NCBI GenBank assembly: GCA_022818135.1
Contig: JAFMSR010000016.1
Location: 8,445,530 to 8,509,529, forward strand
Reading direction: 5' to 3'
Length of the DNA stretch: 64,000 nucleotides
Origin: Saxidomus purpurata
Lineage: Eukaryota > Mollusca > Bivalvia > Venerida > Veneridae
In this document: in pieces, positions 37,081 to 47,411 of the stretch
How positions within the stretch are numbered: the first letter of the stretch is position 1
Layout: each line of letters starts with the position of its first letter
Translations under genes and position numbers: made by a program
The notes under the pieces: generated by a model
What the model saw: only the letters and a program-made list of their open reading frames with translations
Database searches by the model: none
What the model was told of the DNA's origin: nothing

Positions 37081-37169
37081 GAATTTCTCTCAGGGAACAT
37101 TATTAGTTAGCACTTTTGAGATATTTTGAAACTTTAAATTATATCATAACTTTGCATGACAAATTTTAG

Positions 37170-37330
37170 ATATTTTGATACTGTGAATTAAACAACTTTC
37201 GCTTGAAGAAAACTTCGCGATTTGTGAGCGGACAAACTTATTCGCTAACATTAAATTCACGAAATGAGATTTCTCTTATAGTACATCTATTTGAAATGAA
37301 TATTCCGCGAGATTTTCTAATTACAAAGTG
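37170..37330. mobile_element. Degenerate MITE (ACTGTAAAT family)
   Basis: TTCGCTTGAAGAAAACTTCG, then TTAAATTCACGAAATGAGA and TATAGTACATCTATTTGAAA, then TTCCGCGAGATTTTCTAATT are the interior motifs of the family at 19885 and 46502. Termini are eroded (ACTGTGAATT at left, AAATTTCGAAATTATGG at right). Confidence 0.35.
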
Positions 37331-37632
37331 TAAATTTCGAAATTATGGCGTCAGTTATCCTTGTTGAATTATTGCATCGTTTTTCGGAATGCCATATCAA
37401 TTTAGAACGACGGCAATTTTATGATGCACGTAAGATAATTCTTATAGTTCAGTTGAAATAAGCATTTTTCATGTGTCTAACCTGTATTTCATATACCGCG
37501 ATAACTTTGTTTTTTAAAAATAAGCTCAAAAGTTAGAAGAAGTTTGCACAACCATTTAATTACTCTATAAGGGAGAAAGCCACTGCGAAATTAACACAAT
37601 ATAGACTTTAGCAATGTTCTACAAGAAAAACT

Positions 37633-38255
37633 TCAGCATATATAAATGTACATTTCAGTTCTTTCCGAACTAGCTTTCATGTAAGTAGGAGTGCCCTTGA
37701 CAAAAATGCTAGTGTCAGAGATGGTTAAATGTAAGTCACTGCTGACTTGCGGGATGTTTGTTTTGTCACAGATGCCCGTTTTATTTTCATGTAGAAATTC
37801 CTTTGTCACGGGAAAAGTGATATTTTCTACATTTTCTGTAGGACAGTCATCTAGTGGGAAACGCGGAATCGCAGGCTCACTAGTTGTCTCGAAGTTTTGA
37901 ACTGTGTTTTTTTTTCCACATTTTTCGCTACATACAATGGATCAACATTTTAAGAGTTTGTCATGATTTGAGCAGTGTAAAGTTTCTCATTATTTATTGA
38001 ATGAGGACTGTATATCATGCCAGAGTGTACCAAATGGTTGTTTCTCACTGGGTCACTGGTTGTTATGAATTGTAAATATTCATCACATGTTTGTAGCCCT
38101 TCTTGCAGACAATGCGCACTTGCGTTGCAACTGACATGGTTACTGTAACAGTTCATCTGTGTGTTAAACGCCACAGGATGTGAGGGTATAGCATTCCTCA
38201 TAGGATTTGGTTGTCCATTTCTTTCATTGTAAGAACAGTTATTCATTGACGACAT
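37633..38255 (-). pseudogene. Broken or spliced coding stretch, unrecognised
   Basis: The first part starts at ATG 38255 (MSSMNNCSYNERNGQPNPM) and runs 101 codons to TAA at 37952-37950. A second part in another frame is open from about 37939 to TGA at 37635-37633, about 100 codons, including TSEPAIPRFPLDDCPTENVE and KTNIPQVSSDLHLTISDTS. Both look compositionally like coding sequence. A run of nine A (plus-strand T9 at 37907-37915) lies near the junction, so an indel plus a stop, or a short intron (weak acceptor TATGTAG near 37928), could separate one original protein. No domain is recognised. Confidence 0.35.
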
Positions 38256-39035
38256 TGCATAAACAAGACGCAACGATAAGCGACGTTATTTACGACATAG
38301 ACATGCAAACCAAAGGGAAATACCCTTGCAAAACGAATTTGTCGCCGATTTTTGCGGAAAATACTATGTAAGAATGTTAGGTCTTATTATGATTTTTTTT
38401 TAAATGAAAGGATAAGGATATACGCTGTTAGAACCGCCAAATAAATTTCTCTATTTCATTAGCCGAGCGAGGAAATTTGGCATTCTTAAATCATTTTAGT
38501 CCGTTTTGACAGATCTTTGAAGTATGTGGATTGTGACAATTCCGAGTAGGACACAATGGATAGTCGGGATTCATTGTTCCATATTCAGGTACCCGCGGGG
38601 AATGTTTGGACAGTTTTAAATAAGGTAGGTCTCTTTACAGATACATATCTATGATCTGCTCGTCCTTTGAGAAAATTATGTTTTAAGACTGCAGGCTTTC
38701 ATTAAAACGAAGTTCCATGTCGTTCTACTTGAGCGAACGAAGCGAGCGAAGAAACTCTGAGCATTTTAAAACCATTTTTGCCTTTTTTGCGAGAACAAAC
38801 AGACACGATCCGGATCTATCGCTTGTGACTCTCACCCTCCTCACCCTTTCATTTTTATTGCATTTTCGGGACAAGTTTTCGATCTTCGCTTGCGATGTAT
38901 ACGCACGTGCGTAAAAAAAATGGCAGCTTCGCGCAATCGACAAATTCATTTTCAGACCCATCCATAATTTGTTCCCATGTATTGAAAGTTATTCGTGCAG
39001 TTTAAAATGTTAAGGTTTCTATTATTATTGTTGTT

Positions 39036-39226
39036 GTTATTTAACGCCTGTTCCGACCTTGGCCATTTTCAATAGGCGGAAAGTTTACCTAGCAATCGTT
39101 CCTGGGTAGAACCAGTACTAGACTCCGATCCTCTGTAAGAAACTGCCAACTTTCTCACATAATGAGACATGGTCGGTAGCAGGACGCGAACCCATGGCTC
39201 TCAATCTATGAGAGGTTACAATTAGG
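39036..39226 (-). mobile_element. tRNA-derived SINE, family B
   Basis: On the minus strand: B-box GGTTCGCGTCC near 39190, then TCTCATTATGTGAGAAAGTT, GAGTCTAGTACTGGTTC, CCCAGGAACGATTGCTAGG, AAACTTTCCGCC and an AAT/AAC microsatellite tail (plus-strand TTATTATTGTTGTTG at 39021). Same family as 1925-2125. 38256-39035 is otherwise empty. Confidence 0.65.
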
Positions 39227-39382
39227 GGTTAAAGCTTGCAACATAAGTTTACCGTCGTAAACGCTACCTTCAAATTCAGTTATTCAAGTTGTGAACGGTA
39301 TTGGCGACATATCTATAGATGGAATGTTTGAGTTCTCAGAAATACTTACAAGTAGGGGGAAATATCAGGCGAAAACATAGCA

Positions 39383-39905
39383 AACAAGAGCTGTCCCTCG
39401 TAAGTGACGAATGCCGCCAAAATAGGTATCTCACAGTCCGTATCCACAATTGTGTCATGTTATTTTAAAATCCCTCCATGCATGACAGAGTTACCATGCA
39501 TACAGGACTCTATTACATTTACACTCTAAGTGTGACCTTTGCCTTTGATGTAGGGACGTGGGCCTTGTACGCGACACGTCGTCTTGATGTGCTGAACATC
39601 TGTGCCAAATTATTCTAAAATCCTTCAATGCATGACAAAGTTACAGTCCGGACAAGACTAATGCGTGCATATATACAGGATTCCATTACCTTTGAACTCT
39701 AAGCTACGTAGGGATGTTGGTCTTGCACGTGACACGATGTGTTGAATATCTGTGCCAAGTTATTTTAGAATTCTTCAATGCATGACAAAGTTACAGCCTG
39801 GACACAAAAAAATATAAGGACGTACAAACGGACGGCCGGTGCGATTTTTACATGCTCACCTTTGTAGATGTATGGGAGATACCCTCAACATTTGTGAGCG
39901 ATATT
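39383..39905. mobile_element. Pearl/HINE-like element
   Basis: Starts ACAAGAGCTGTCCCTCG, then repeated modules with ATGCATGACAAAGTTACAG at about 39480, 39630 and 39778 (period ~150), then GGACGTACAAACGGACGGCC and GCTCACCTTTGTAGATG at the end. It has the same ACAAGAG start as 6563 and 27090. Noncoding. Confidence 0.55.
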
Positions 39906-40429
39906 CTCGTACGAGTTACCTCTCTTAGTGTGCAACAAAATGTCTGTGTGCGCGTTTTTTCTTTCTATTCAACATAATTCTGTTTCAACTCGGTCAAAAC
40001 TCCAGTTATAATTCGAAAACGAGCGCGTTATATGACATGTTACGTCATTTCATTTGATCGATTTATTTTCATTGAGAGTGAATCAAAAGGGAAATAGATA
40101 ACCGTAAAATAAATGTTTAGAATTAAAGACGACCGCGGTATGTATTTTAAGAGTTCTTATCGTTGGTACCGGATAATCCATATGACCAAGCGTCCCGTAT
40201 CAGGGACAGCGTCAGCCATGTGAGCTAAAAAGTGTCCATTACTTATAAATAAGGCTGGTTACCTAACTTTTTTATTTTGAATTCTGACTTGTCAACACCA
40301 AACCAAATTTCATAAATTTCTCAATGCTTGGAGAAAAGAAGATAAAACTGTAGCGATCGTCTTTAAAAAAATAAAGTGGTCCCCGGAAGCAAATTTGATA
40401 AGGTTATTTCTATGGAAAAGTATAGGCGG

Positions 40430-40680
40430 GGCGAAAACTCACTAATTTACGTAGGCGCACTGCGATATACGATTATTAGTGGGGTGCGGGGCGAAAAGTC
40501 GAGATTTAGATAAATGAAATGGCGGGGGGCGCGACATGAAAAGTCGACGTTTTTGGAGCTCTTATTGACATGTTTTCGTTTTCCGTTCAACTTCAGTCCC
40601 GCGCCCTCGCTAATTATTGCATGTCGCTCCGCGCTCCGCCGTTGTATTTCTTTAATCTCGACTTTTCGCCCCGCGACGTT
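40430..40680. repeat. GC-rich inverted-repeat element
   Basis: GCGGGGCGAAAAGTCGAGAT at 40487 pairs perfectly with ATCTCGACTTTTCGCCCCGC at 40655-40674. Inside, AAATGAAATGGCGGGGGGCG and the segment near 40622-40650 (CGCTCCGCGCTCCGCCG, TATTTCTTT) pair imperfectly. A partial extra end lies at 40429. Probably a short nonautonomous transposon. 40681-41613 shows no gene. Confidence 0.6.
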
Positions 40681-41613
40681 TGGAGTTTCTGCTTTATAAA
40701 TGTTGTATGCTAAAATTGGTGTTGTATAGGTGGCTCATTTATTAAATGTTTGAGATTTATATAGGCTGACGCGGATTTGGACATTATTAGTTGCTGGTTT
40801 CGATAATTTTACGTTAAATGAAGGTCAAGTTACATAGCAGAGCCGGTTTAAATAATCTTGTCTTTACCTTCTTAGTGACTTACAGTCACAAGGTTTTTAA
40901 AACTAAGATGTGCACATTGTTTATATCCAGGCTACGTTCCTTCTACTGTGACGTATTTTATGTAGTAAAGGAGCTCTTTGAAATTAACTTAATTGTTATA
41001 TGCATACATGTGTAATATTTATGTATTGTTTCCTCCTCACAACGTCATAAATTCCAGTGACAATTACTATAAAAAATACTAGGGAAACAACAAATAGTTG
41101 ACCGCCATTTCTCGTAGAAATATTCATAAGACTAAAGTTAGAACGTGTATGGATATGTCATGTGAGGCGCAGCCCGGAGGGATAACTATTTACTTATATT
41201 TGCACCATGAATAATTTGGTGAGAAAATCACAAAGAAAAAGTTTGTGCTACCATCGAACACGATAAGTACGTTGATGTTATACACAAAATATTCTTATAG
41301 ATTATACTAAGAAAAAAATGTACTTTCTAATTTTCTGGCATAATTATATAAAAAGCAATAGCATTCTATAACATTGAAAGTGCACTAAAGTTTCATAGCA
41401 AGGAAAAGCACTATGTGCGTGAAGACGTAAAGTCAACAGATTTCATGAAGATCACGTTTACAGTGTATATTAGGCACACATAGATCAACTGGTTCTCGCC
41501 TTTGTAAAAGTTACGTGCCTAGTACTTAGGCTTTCCCTTTCTAACCAGAGTTTGCTTTCTCCATAACATAATTGCTAAATGCAATCGTGTACTGATGATT
41601 TTTTTCAAGAAAG

Positions 41614-42882
41614 TTAACGCCTAAATAGTTTATATATACCTAAAAGCATATCTAAAAAAGCCGAACGAAATTCGGAAATCCTTACAGTATACAGGATCGG
41701 ATTGATAGCAGAATTTAAGCAAATTGTTGAAAACAGCAGTATCAATGTGTTTCTGTCTGGGGAGATGGTGTCAGCGGAGCTTGCCAGAAATAGTGCAACA
41801 ACTGCTGGCCACGTGAATATGTTGAGGAAAAGCAAGATTATACCAAGCAGTGTTAAAGCTTTTCCTTGGCGTAGAAGAATTGGTGAGATGTATTGAAGTC
41901 TTTGTGCTGATGACCTTCCACGAAATGAACGATTCGCATCAAGTTGTTTGACAGTATATGAGGTCACTTGTTCTAAAGTGGTGTTTGCCGATGGTTCAGT
42001 TTTGTTTTCAAACATGATTTGTTGCACATTTTCCCTTGTTTCTGGAACACTGAGGAACAAATTGCTTCGGCTTGATTTATAGTTTGCCTGATCACGTGGT
42101 TCCTCTGCTTGGAATCTGTCAGCGGAAAGTGTTCGGTTAGAAGCACTTTTAGATCCGTCGGCAGGTCTTCCAGTCAAATGTATGCTACCCGAACACGAAG
42201 AGCCGCACGCTAGTTGAGTTGGTGTAGAATCTGGTCGAACTGTTTTCAGAACAGTCTTCATCTTACAAAACAAGGTAATGTACATAACATTGGTTAAAGT
42301 CAGAGGAACTAAAATAGACCCCATCAGGATGAACATAGCTTTACCGATGTCCTCCCCGAAAATTGATTCTGCATAGCAAACCAGCACATTGTTGTACTTG
42401 TCAGGTTTGCTGTAAAGCGCCACTGAAAGTGTGGATACTAATAAACTCAATGTCCAGGCAACCAAGGTGCTCACAATAGTGTGTTTGTGCTTCCAGGCAC
42501 CGGAGTTCAGTTCAGCTCGTTTGAGAACGATATATCTGTGTAAACATATTCCAAATATACTACAAAGCGATGCCGACTGTGACGAATACAAAAATACCAT
42601 TGACATACAACAATTAGTCAAACTCTCTCTGATAAAATATGAATCTACAAAGGAAATGACAAAGTTAGACAGTCCTGCCAGGATGTCATTGAAAGACAGA
42701 CAAACAATTTGAAGCCCGTAAACCGCGGGAAATTTGCTTTTCTTACTTACTAATGTCACAAATACAATTAAGTTTAATAACACGATTATTGTACTTTGAG
42801 TTCTCATTAGAAAAAGGAACGGTGTAGTAATTTTCTTAACCTCGAAAGTAAATGTCATATTTTTGGAAATATTTGCAGCCAT
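41614..42882 (-). CDS. Class A (rhodopsin-like) GPCR, orphan, intronless
   Basis: Seven-helix G-protein-coupled receptor of 422 residues for the plasma membrane. Start is ATG 42882-42880 (AACAATGG context, in-frame TAA upstream); stop is TAA at 41616-41614. The N-terminus has two N-glycosylation sequons (N4, N8). Helices lie near 22-46, 54-80, 88-118, 133-157, 183-207, 341-368 and 376-400. Family marks are N37 in helix 1, LSFND with D66 in helix 2, W143, P193, and NPILY at 394-398. C91/C92 and C169 may form the usual disulphide. Odd points: HRY (115-117) replaces DRY, helix 6 has TWP (W358, P359) in place of CWxP, and the third loop is long (~130 residues, Ser/Thr-rich). The ligand cannot be told; aminergic features such as an Asp in helix 3 are not evident. 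No clear promoter was seen in the 1 kb upstream. Confidence 0.92.
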   Translation of the reverse strand: MAANISKNMTFTFEVKKITTPFLFLMRTQSTIIVLLNLIVFVTLVSKKSKFPAVYGLQIVCLSFNDILAGLSNFVISFVDSYFIRESLTNCCMSMVFLYSSQSASLCSIFGICLHRYIVLKRAELNSGAWKHKHTIVSTLVAWTLSLLVSTLSVALYSKPDKYNNVLVCYAESIFGEDIGKAMFILMGSILVPLTLTNVMYITLFCKMKTVLKTVRPDSTPTQLACGSSCSGSIHLTGRPADGSKSASNRTLSADRFQAEEPRDQANYKSSRSNLFLSVPETRENVQQIMFENKTEPSANTTLEQVTSYTVKQLDANRSFRGRSSAQRLQYISPILLRQGKALTLLGIILLFLNIFTWPAVVALFLASSADTISPDRNTLILLFSTICLNSAINPILYTVRISEFRSAFLDMLLGIYKLFRR

Positions 42883-43937
42883 TGTTTGTATTTTCTGTTG
42901 TTGTCTGTGCAACGAGCAAATGTATTCTCCCAAGGAATGTTAGCAGAGGAAAAGACTGTCCGCAGAAAAATTGTATATTTCTTTTATTTTCTTAACACGA
43001 AGAAATAAACACACATATTTCCAAAGTTCTGAAAACCATTTCCATACTTATTTATAGTTGCTGTCTAAGATGCTTGTATTTATCTTTTTACAAAACTTGT
43101 TGAAAGTTAACTTCCAGTTCCGACAATAGATAAAACTTATTTGTCTTTAAATATTAGCTAAGAAAAATATGTAGAATGTTTCTTTCTCAGCATCCAAGAT
43201 TGATATATTTCTTGCGGGTTATCATATTTCTATTCCTGAAACTTTTATATGAGTCTCTGACATAACTGTTGAAATTTGGTTTTGTGTGTCTTACTTATTT
43301 CCAATTATTTTCTATCTTGAAAATCGCTTTAAATTTACTATCAGTATCGTACAGTGACACAGCTAAGAAATATATGAAGCAACACAGCGATTTCACCGGG
43401 AATATAGACGTTTCTTTTCTTTTATACATTTGTAATTAATCGGATTTATTATTAATTTAGTATTTGCGTCATTGGTTTGCAAAATCGTGATTACTAGTTA
43501 CTTAGCATCATCTTAATATTGTAAGTATATAGCGTTGTTCTACACGATTTTCATTAAGGTTAGGACGAGGGATAATCCTTTTAAGTACTGCTGATTACAT
43601 CGTGCCGAATAGCACTTGAAACAAACAGTATGGGTACAGATAAAAAATCATTCGGTTAACGGGCATTACTCGGCTTTTGTCGTTGAACTGCATGCAACTA
43701 TAGTTTAATAAGTACACGCATGAAGCAAAATAAAAGAATACGTGTGTCTTCGGATAAATCTAAAGCTTTTAATTAAATTCCTAATGATTCTAATTATGTA
43801 AAACAATCGATCCTACGATAAACACCGAGTTCAACGACAAGCATATATCATATATGTCTACCGGAACTACCTTTTTTCAGGTGGTGCATACATATTAATA
43901 GCTAGCATGAAATAAAAAGAAAATTTGTTTATTTTGG
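42883..43937. other. Upstream region of the GPCR, noncoding
   Basis: AT-rich sequence with stops in all frames. No obvious TATA element or repeat. It may contain 5' UTR. Confidence 0.35.
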
Positions 43938-44056
43938 GTTGGTATGGAATATATCTCAATTCAAAGTGATACAATTTTAACATTTTAACTCGCTCTTCGC
44001 GCTCGTGAAAATATTTCAATTATATCACTTCTCGATGAGATATATTCAATATCCAC
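43938..44056. repeat. Short imperfect inverted repeat
   Basis: GGAATATATCTCAATTCAAA at 43945 pairs imperfectly with the segment ending GAGATATATTCAATATCC at 44053, around TCGCTCTTCGCGCTCGTG. MITE-like. Confidence 0.4.
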
Positions 44057-44551
44057 TCTTATTATATACTTTCATATTGCCCCGTTCACTTTGCCTTAGA
44101 GAGTTCGTTCAGTATTCTACGGTACTGCACGTTGGCAAGGAATGATACTGAACGTTGGCAAGGGGGGCGGTCCTAGCGATCAGCTGTACGGACTATTTTA
44201 TTTGTTTGCAAACATCGTTTTACTGAGGTTTATATGTCGAAGTGTGATCGTTTTTTACAATTAAATAAACTACGGTCTTAAAATAAAATGAAACTTCAAT
44301 CGTTTTCAAGTAGACGTAAAAGAATTTCATTTTTAAAAAGGTTCGAATTTTTTTAGGGCACGCAATACCAGTTCTGGTTACGAAAGTTACTGGTACGTAT
44401 TTCAGCCAAGTATTGATAAACAAAATGAACGATGATTTGCATGTAGTCATAAGAAAGAGAAAACATTTTTAGGAACGTACATCAAGTTGATGTATTCACA
44501 TTTCAAAGTACAAACCTGCATCCGTAGGAAAAGTCTTGCGTTTTTCAAAAC

Positions 44552-44623
44552 AAGATGGCGGACGGCAACTGAAATTTCTAACCGTATAATTGACGTCAAC
44601 GTTTCTCCTAATAAATGACGTCA
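44552..44623. promoter_or_regulatory. YY1-like site and two CRE palindromes
   Basis: AAGATGGCGG at 44552-44561 matches the YY1 core. Two full CREs, TGACGTCA, lie at 44591-44598 and 44616-44623. Such clustering is typical of CpG-containing proximal promoters. The target is unknown: it lies 1.7 kb upstream of the GPCR on the correct side, so an upstream noncoding exon of that gene is possible but not shown. Confidence 0.4.
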
Positions 44624-44786
44624 CGTATAAACAACAATATTGAATCGAGTCTATTAATACGCAATAAAGAAAATGTACATGGTGAAATAGTTCGCTAGTT
44701 GTCTGAGAAATTTCAAGATTCATTTATTGTTTTTTCTAACAGTATGTCATTTTTGTTCATATTCAATATGAAAGTATATAATAAAA

Positions 44787-44916
44787 AGGTTATTGAACTT
44801 GTATGGCGAAATATTACTTGGAACTCGTTGATTTGGCGGGAACAACTCGCAAGCTCGTTGTTCCCGCCAAATCAACGAGTTCCAAGTAATATATCGCCAT
44901 ACAAGTTCAATAACCT
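44787..44916. repeat. Near-perfect hairpin, 60-bp arms
   Basis: Arms 44787-44846 and 44857-44916 are reverse complements at 59 of 60 positions, with a 10-base loop. The arm starts AGGTTATTGAACTTGTATGG and ends TTTGGCGGGAACAAC. Such a structure can extrude as a cruciform or give double-stranded RNA. It is either a very young fold-back/MITE or a functional hairpin. It has no target duplication that I can define. Confidence 0.92.
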
Positions 44917-46254
44917 ATAAAATTAAACAAATATCCTCTACCTATCTATTTTATACAAGTTTCAGAAAATAAGTATTCACTTAAAAGTCCGATACTTAGA
45001 CATTGATTGGTATTATTTTTTCAGCAAATATTTTCATACTGTATCATTTAAAATTGACTAAACTTGCTATTTATTCAGACAATAAAAATGATCGAAAAAT
45101 GTTGTTAATCCAAAATTAGAATGAAGTAAAAAAAAAAAAAAAATCATTTTAATTTTGTAATATGCCAATGGTTTATTCGAAGAAATTGTGACAGATAATG
45201 TTAGGAAATTAATTTATTTTAATGTAAACATTTGATGTGGTTATACATCTTAGAAAATGTCCGTATTTCTTTATTCCAATAAAGTTGTTAAAATACACTC
45301 CGCATGTAACATATATTGAATGTATTTATATTTATTTTGTTCGTTGCCAAAGTCATGTAAATGATGATTTGCAATAAAGGTATTGTTGTTGTTGTTGTTA
45401 ATAATTTGTCGAAATTCATTTACTATCCAAATTTAACTAGGAACTAAAAATTGATATACATATTTACAATAACATCATGTGCTCTTCTGAAAATGCATGT
45501 CTTTTGTCTTATGTATATGTATTTGTAATTGCTATAAAATATGTTATATTTTAATGCAATGAAATATTTGCAGCTGTAGTTGTAGTATTAAGAATGTATG
45601 TAAACAATAATTACACTATATTTCTACTCAAAATTATTTAGGTCGTATAATTAAAATTGTATTTTTTGTTGGCGGTTATTGCATCTGTTGCAGTTCGCAA
45701 TATGTGGGGCTTATTATTAGCCAACATTTGATTTCGGAATTTAATTATTAATGCAATACTGATTTACTTAATTTTCAATGTAACTTGCATAATACTGGTA
45801 GTTATAGAAAAATGTATAATTCTCTTTATAATATGTATGTAGTGTTTGCATATTATGTTGATACTGATAAATGTTTATGCATTATGTATTTTGATACATT
45901 TTATACATTTTTCAAGTAACTTGTCATTTATTAAAATGACATATTTCATTTCAATTGCCAATGGATTATGTGTTTTCTTTATCCCTTGCAATCAAACAGA
46001 GAATAACTCCCAACAAGTAATCGGCAGACATACGATACATTTGACGCAATACAATATCGGTGTGCTTGGCAGCTATTGAAATGTATCTGCTGAAATGAAA
46101 CATGTATGCAACATAATATGCATTGCATTAACTAATACGTTACTTAAACATTGAAATAAATCCAAAGCATTTATATTGAAAATGCTTGTATTTGTAAACT
46201 CTCCATTATCTAACATGATGTACACGATGTACACTTTTACCGAATAAAACTTAG

Positions 46255-46255
<1 letters not shown>
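44917..46255. other. AT-rich noncoding stretch
   Basis: GCAATAAAGGTATTGTTGTT with further GTT repeats at 45372-45400 resembles a LINE 3' tail with its microsatellite. No exon is seen. Confidence 0.35.
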
Positions 46256-46298
<43 letters not shown>

Positions 46299-46299
46299 C
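46256..46299. repeat. (ACTT)n microsatellite
   Basis: About eleven uninterrupted ACTT units. Confidence 0.95.
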
Positions 46300-46501
46300 A
46301 GTGATACATTTGGTATTATTATACATCATATTCTATGTTTATAATCATGTACTTATGTTTTACTGTAGGAAACATTGATCCTATAAGGTAATTGCTGGAA
46401 AACCTTTTGTTACATGTTCCTTTTTCGTTGATAATGGAACATCAACTTTCCTTGTCGTGTTATTTTTCTCTGATGGTTTACAGCTATAGCGTCGCGTTAT
46501 A

Positions 46502-46679
46502 CTGTAAATAGGGTAATATTTGCGATGATATAATTTTCGCTATTTTCGCGGATTTCCCATTTCGCTAGTTAAAAAAATATCACGATTCAATTCACATATA
46601 TTTACTGTAAGAGATTATCCTCTCGCGAAATTTAAAATCTCGCGAGAGTTTCGTCACGCGAAAATTACCAAATTTACAG
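46502..46679. mobile_element. MITE, ACTGTAAAT family
   Basis: Left CTGTAAATAGGGTAATATTT, right GCGAAAATTACCAAATTTAC plus AG: imperfect inverted termini of about 20 bases. The interior has CCTCTCGCGAAATTTAAAAT and a CTCGCGAGAG palindrome. Same family as 19885-20100. 46680-47368 is otherwise empty. Confidence 0.6.
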
Positions 46680-47368
46680 AAATACGATGTTTGCAAGTCA
46701 AAATATCTACCTGAACGTCGCTTCAGAGAGGAATTAGTCATCTTTCTGTCCAGTCATTTAAGTATCAGCCCAATACTTTTTAAATGTAGATAAAGCCATC
46801 AACAAGCGTATAACATTAAACTGAATTGCATAACCTGCAATTCATATTGAAATGTTAATTAACAAGGGAAACCAAATACCTTTCTTTCTGAAGCAATTGG
46901 TATTATGCAAGCACCGTTCTGTTCGACTTAGTGGGTGATCGATAATTATTGACTCGCTCACAAGTGCATTAGAGAATACGACAAGTGATCAATTAAATGA
47001 GGTGGAAGACCATGTTAAAACCTTAACAGAATACGTTTCAGTTAGGGCGCAAAAATATTATAACAGTACGCTGCTCTAAAGCTACATTTTTAGATTTTTT
47101 GAACGCTCCGAGCATACAATCTGGTTGAATAAGCAATGTGAGAATAAAAAATGCTATACAAAGAAAAATTAGTTGATAGTTAGAGCAGTACTTGTGTGAA
47201 GTATTCAAAATGTGTGATATGTATCTGTTCAACTTTTAAAAAGAAAACATAAAATTTATAAAAAATAAAAAAACAAAAATCCTTTTAACTGCGTTTCCAC
47301 CAGTGTCAAAATGTGCAATTTCAGCTTATAAATACTGCGTCAACACTAAAGGAGGTTTTGTAATCTGG

Positions 47369-47411
47369 CGATCACGTGATCGGTAGGCGGAGCGATCGAT
47401 ACTTTCGCGCC
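47369..47411. promoter_or_regulatory. E-box palindrome and E2F-like site
   Basis: CGATCACGTGATCG (47369-47382) is a perfect 14-base palindrome around the E-box CACGTG. GGCGGAGC follows, and TTTCGCGCC at 47403-47411 matches E2F. No gene start is firmly linked; on the minus strand only a 13-codon frame (MARKYRSLRLPIT) opens here. Confidence 0.25.

Noticed and set aside
41614..42933. Longer GPCR start at 42933
   Set aside because: The codon there is TTG and an in-frame stop lies just upstream; the first ATG is at 42882 in good context.
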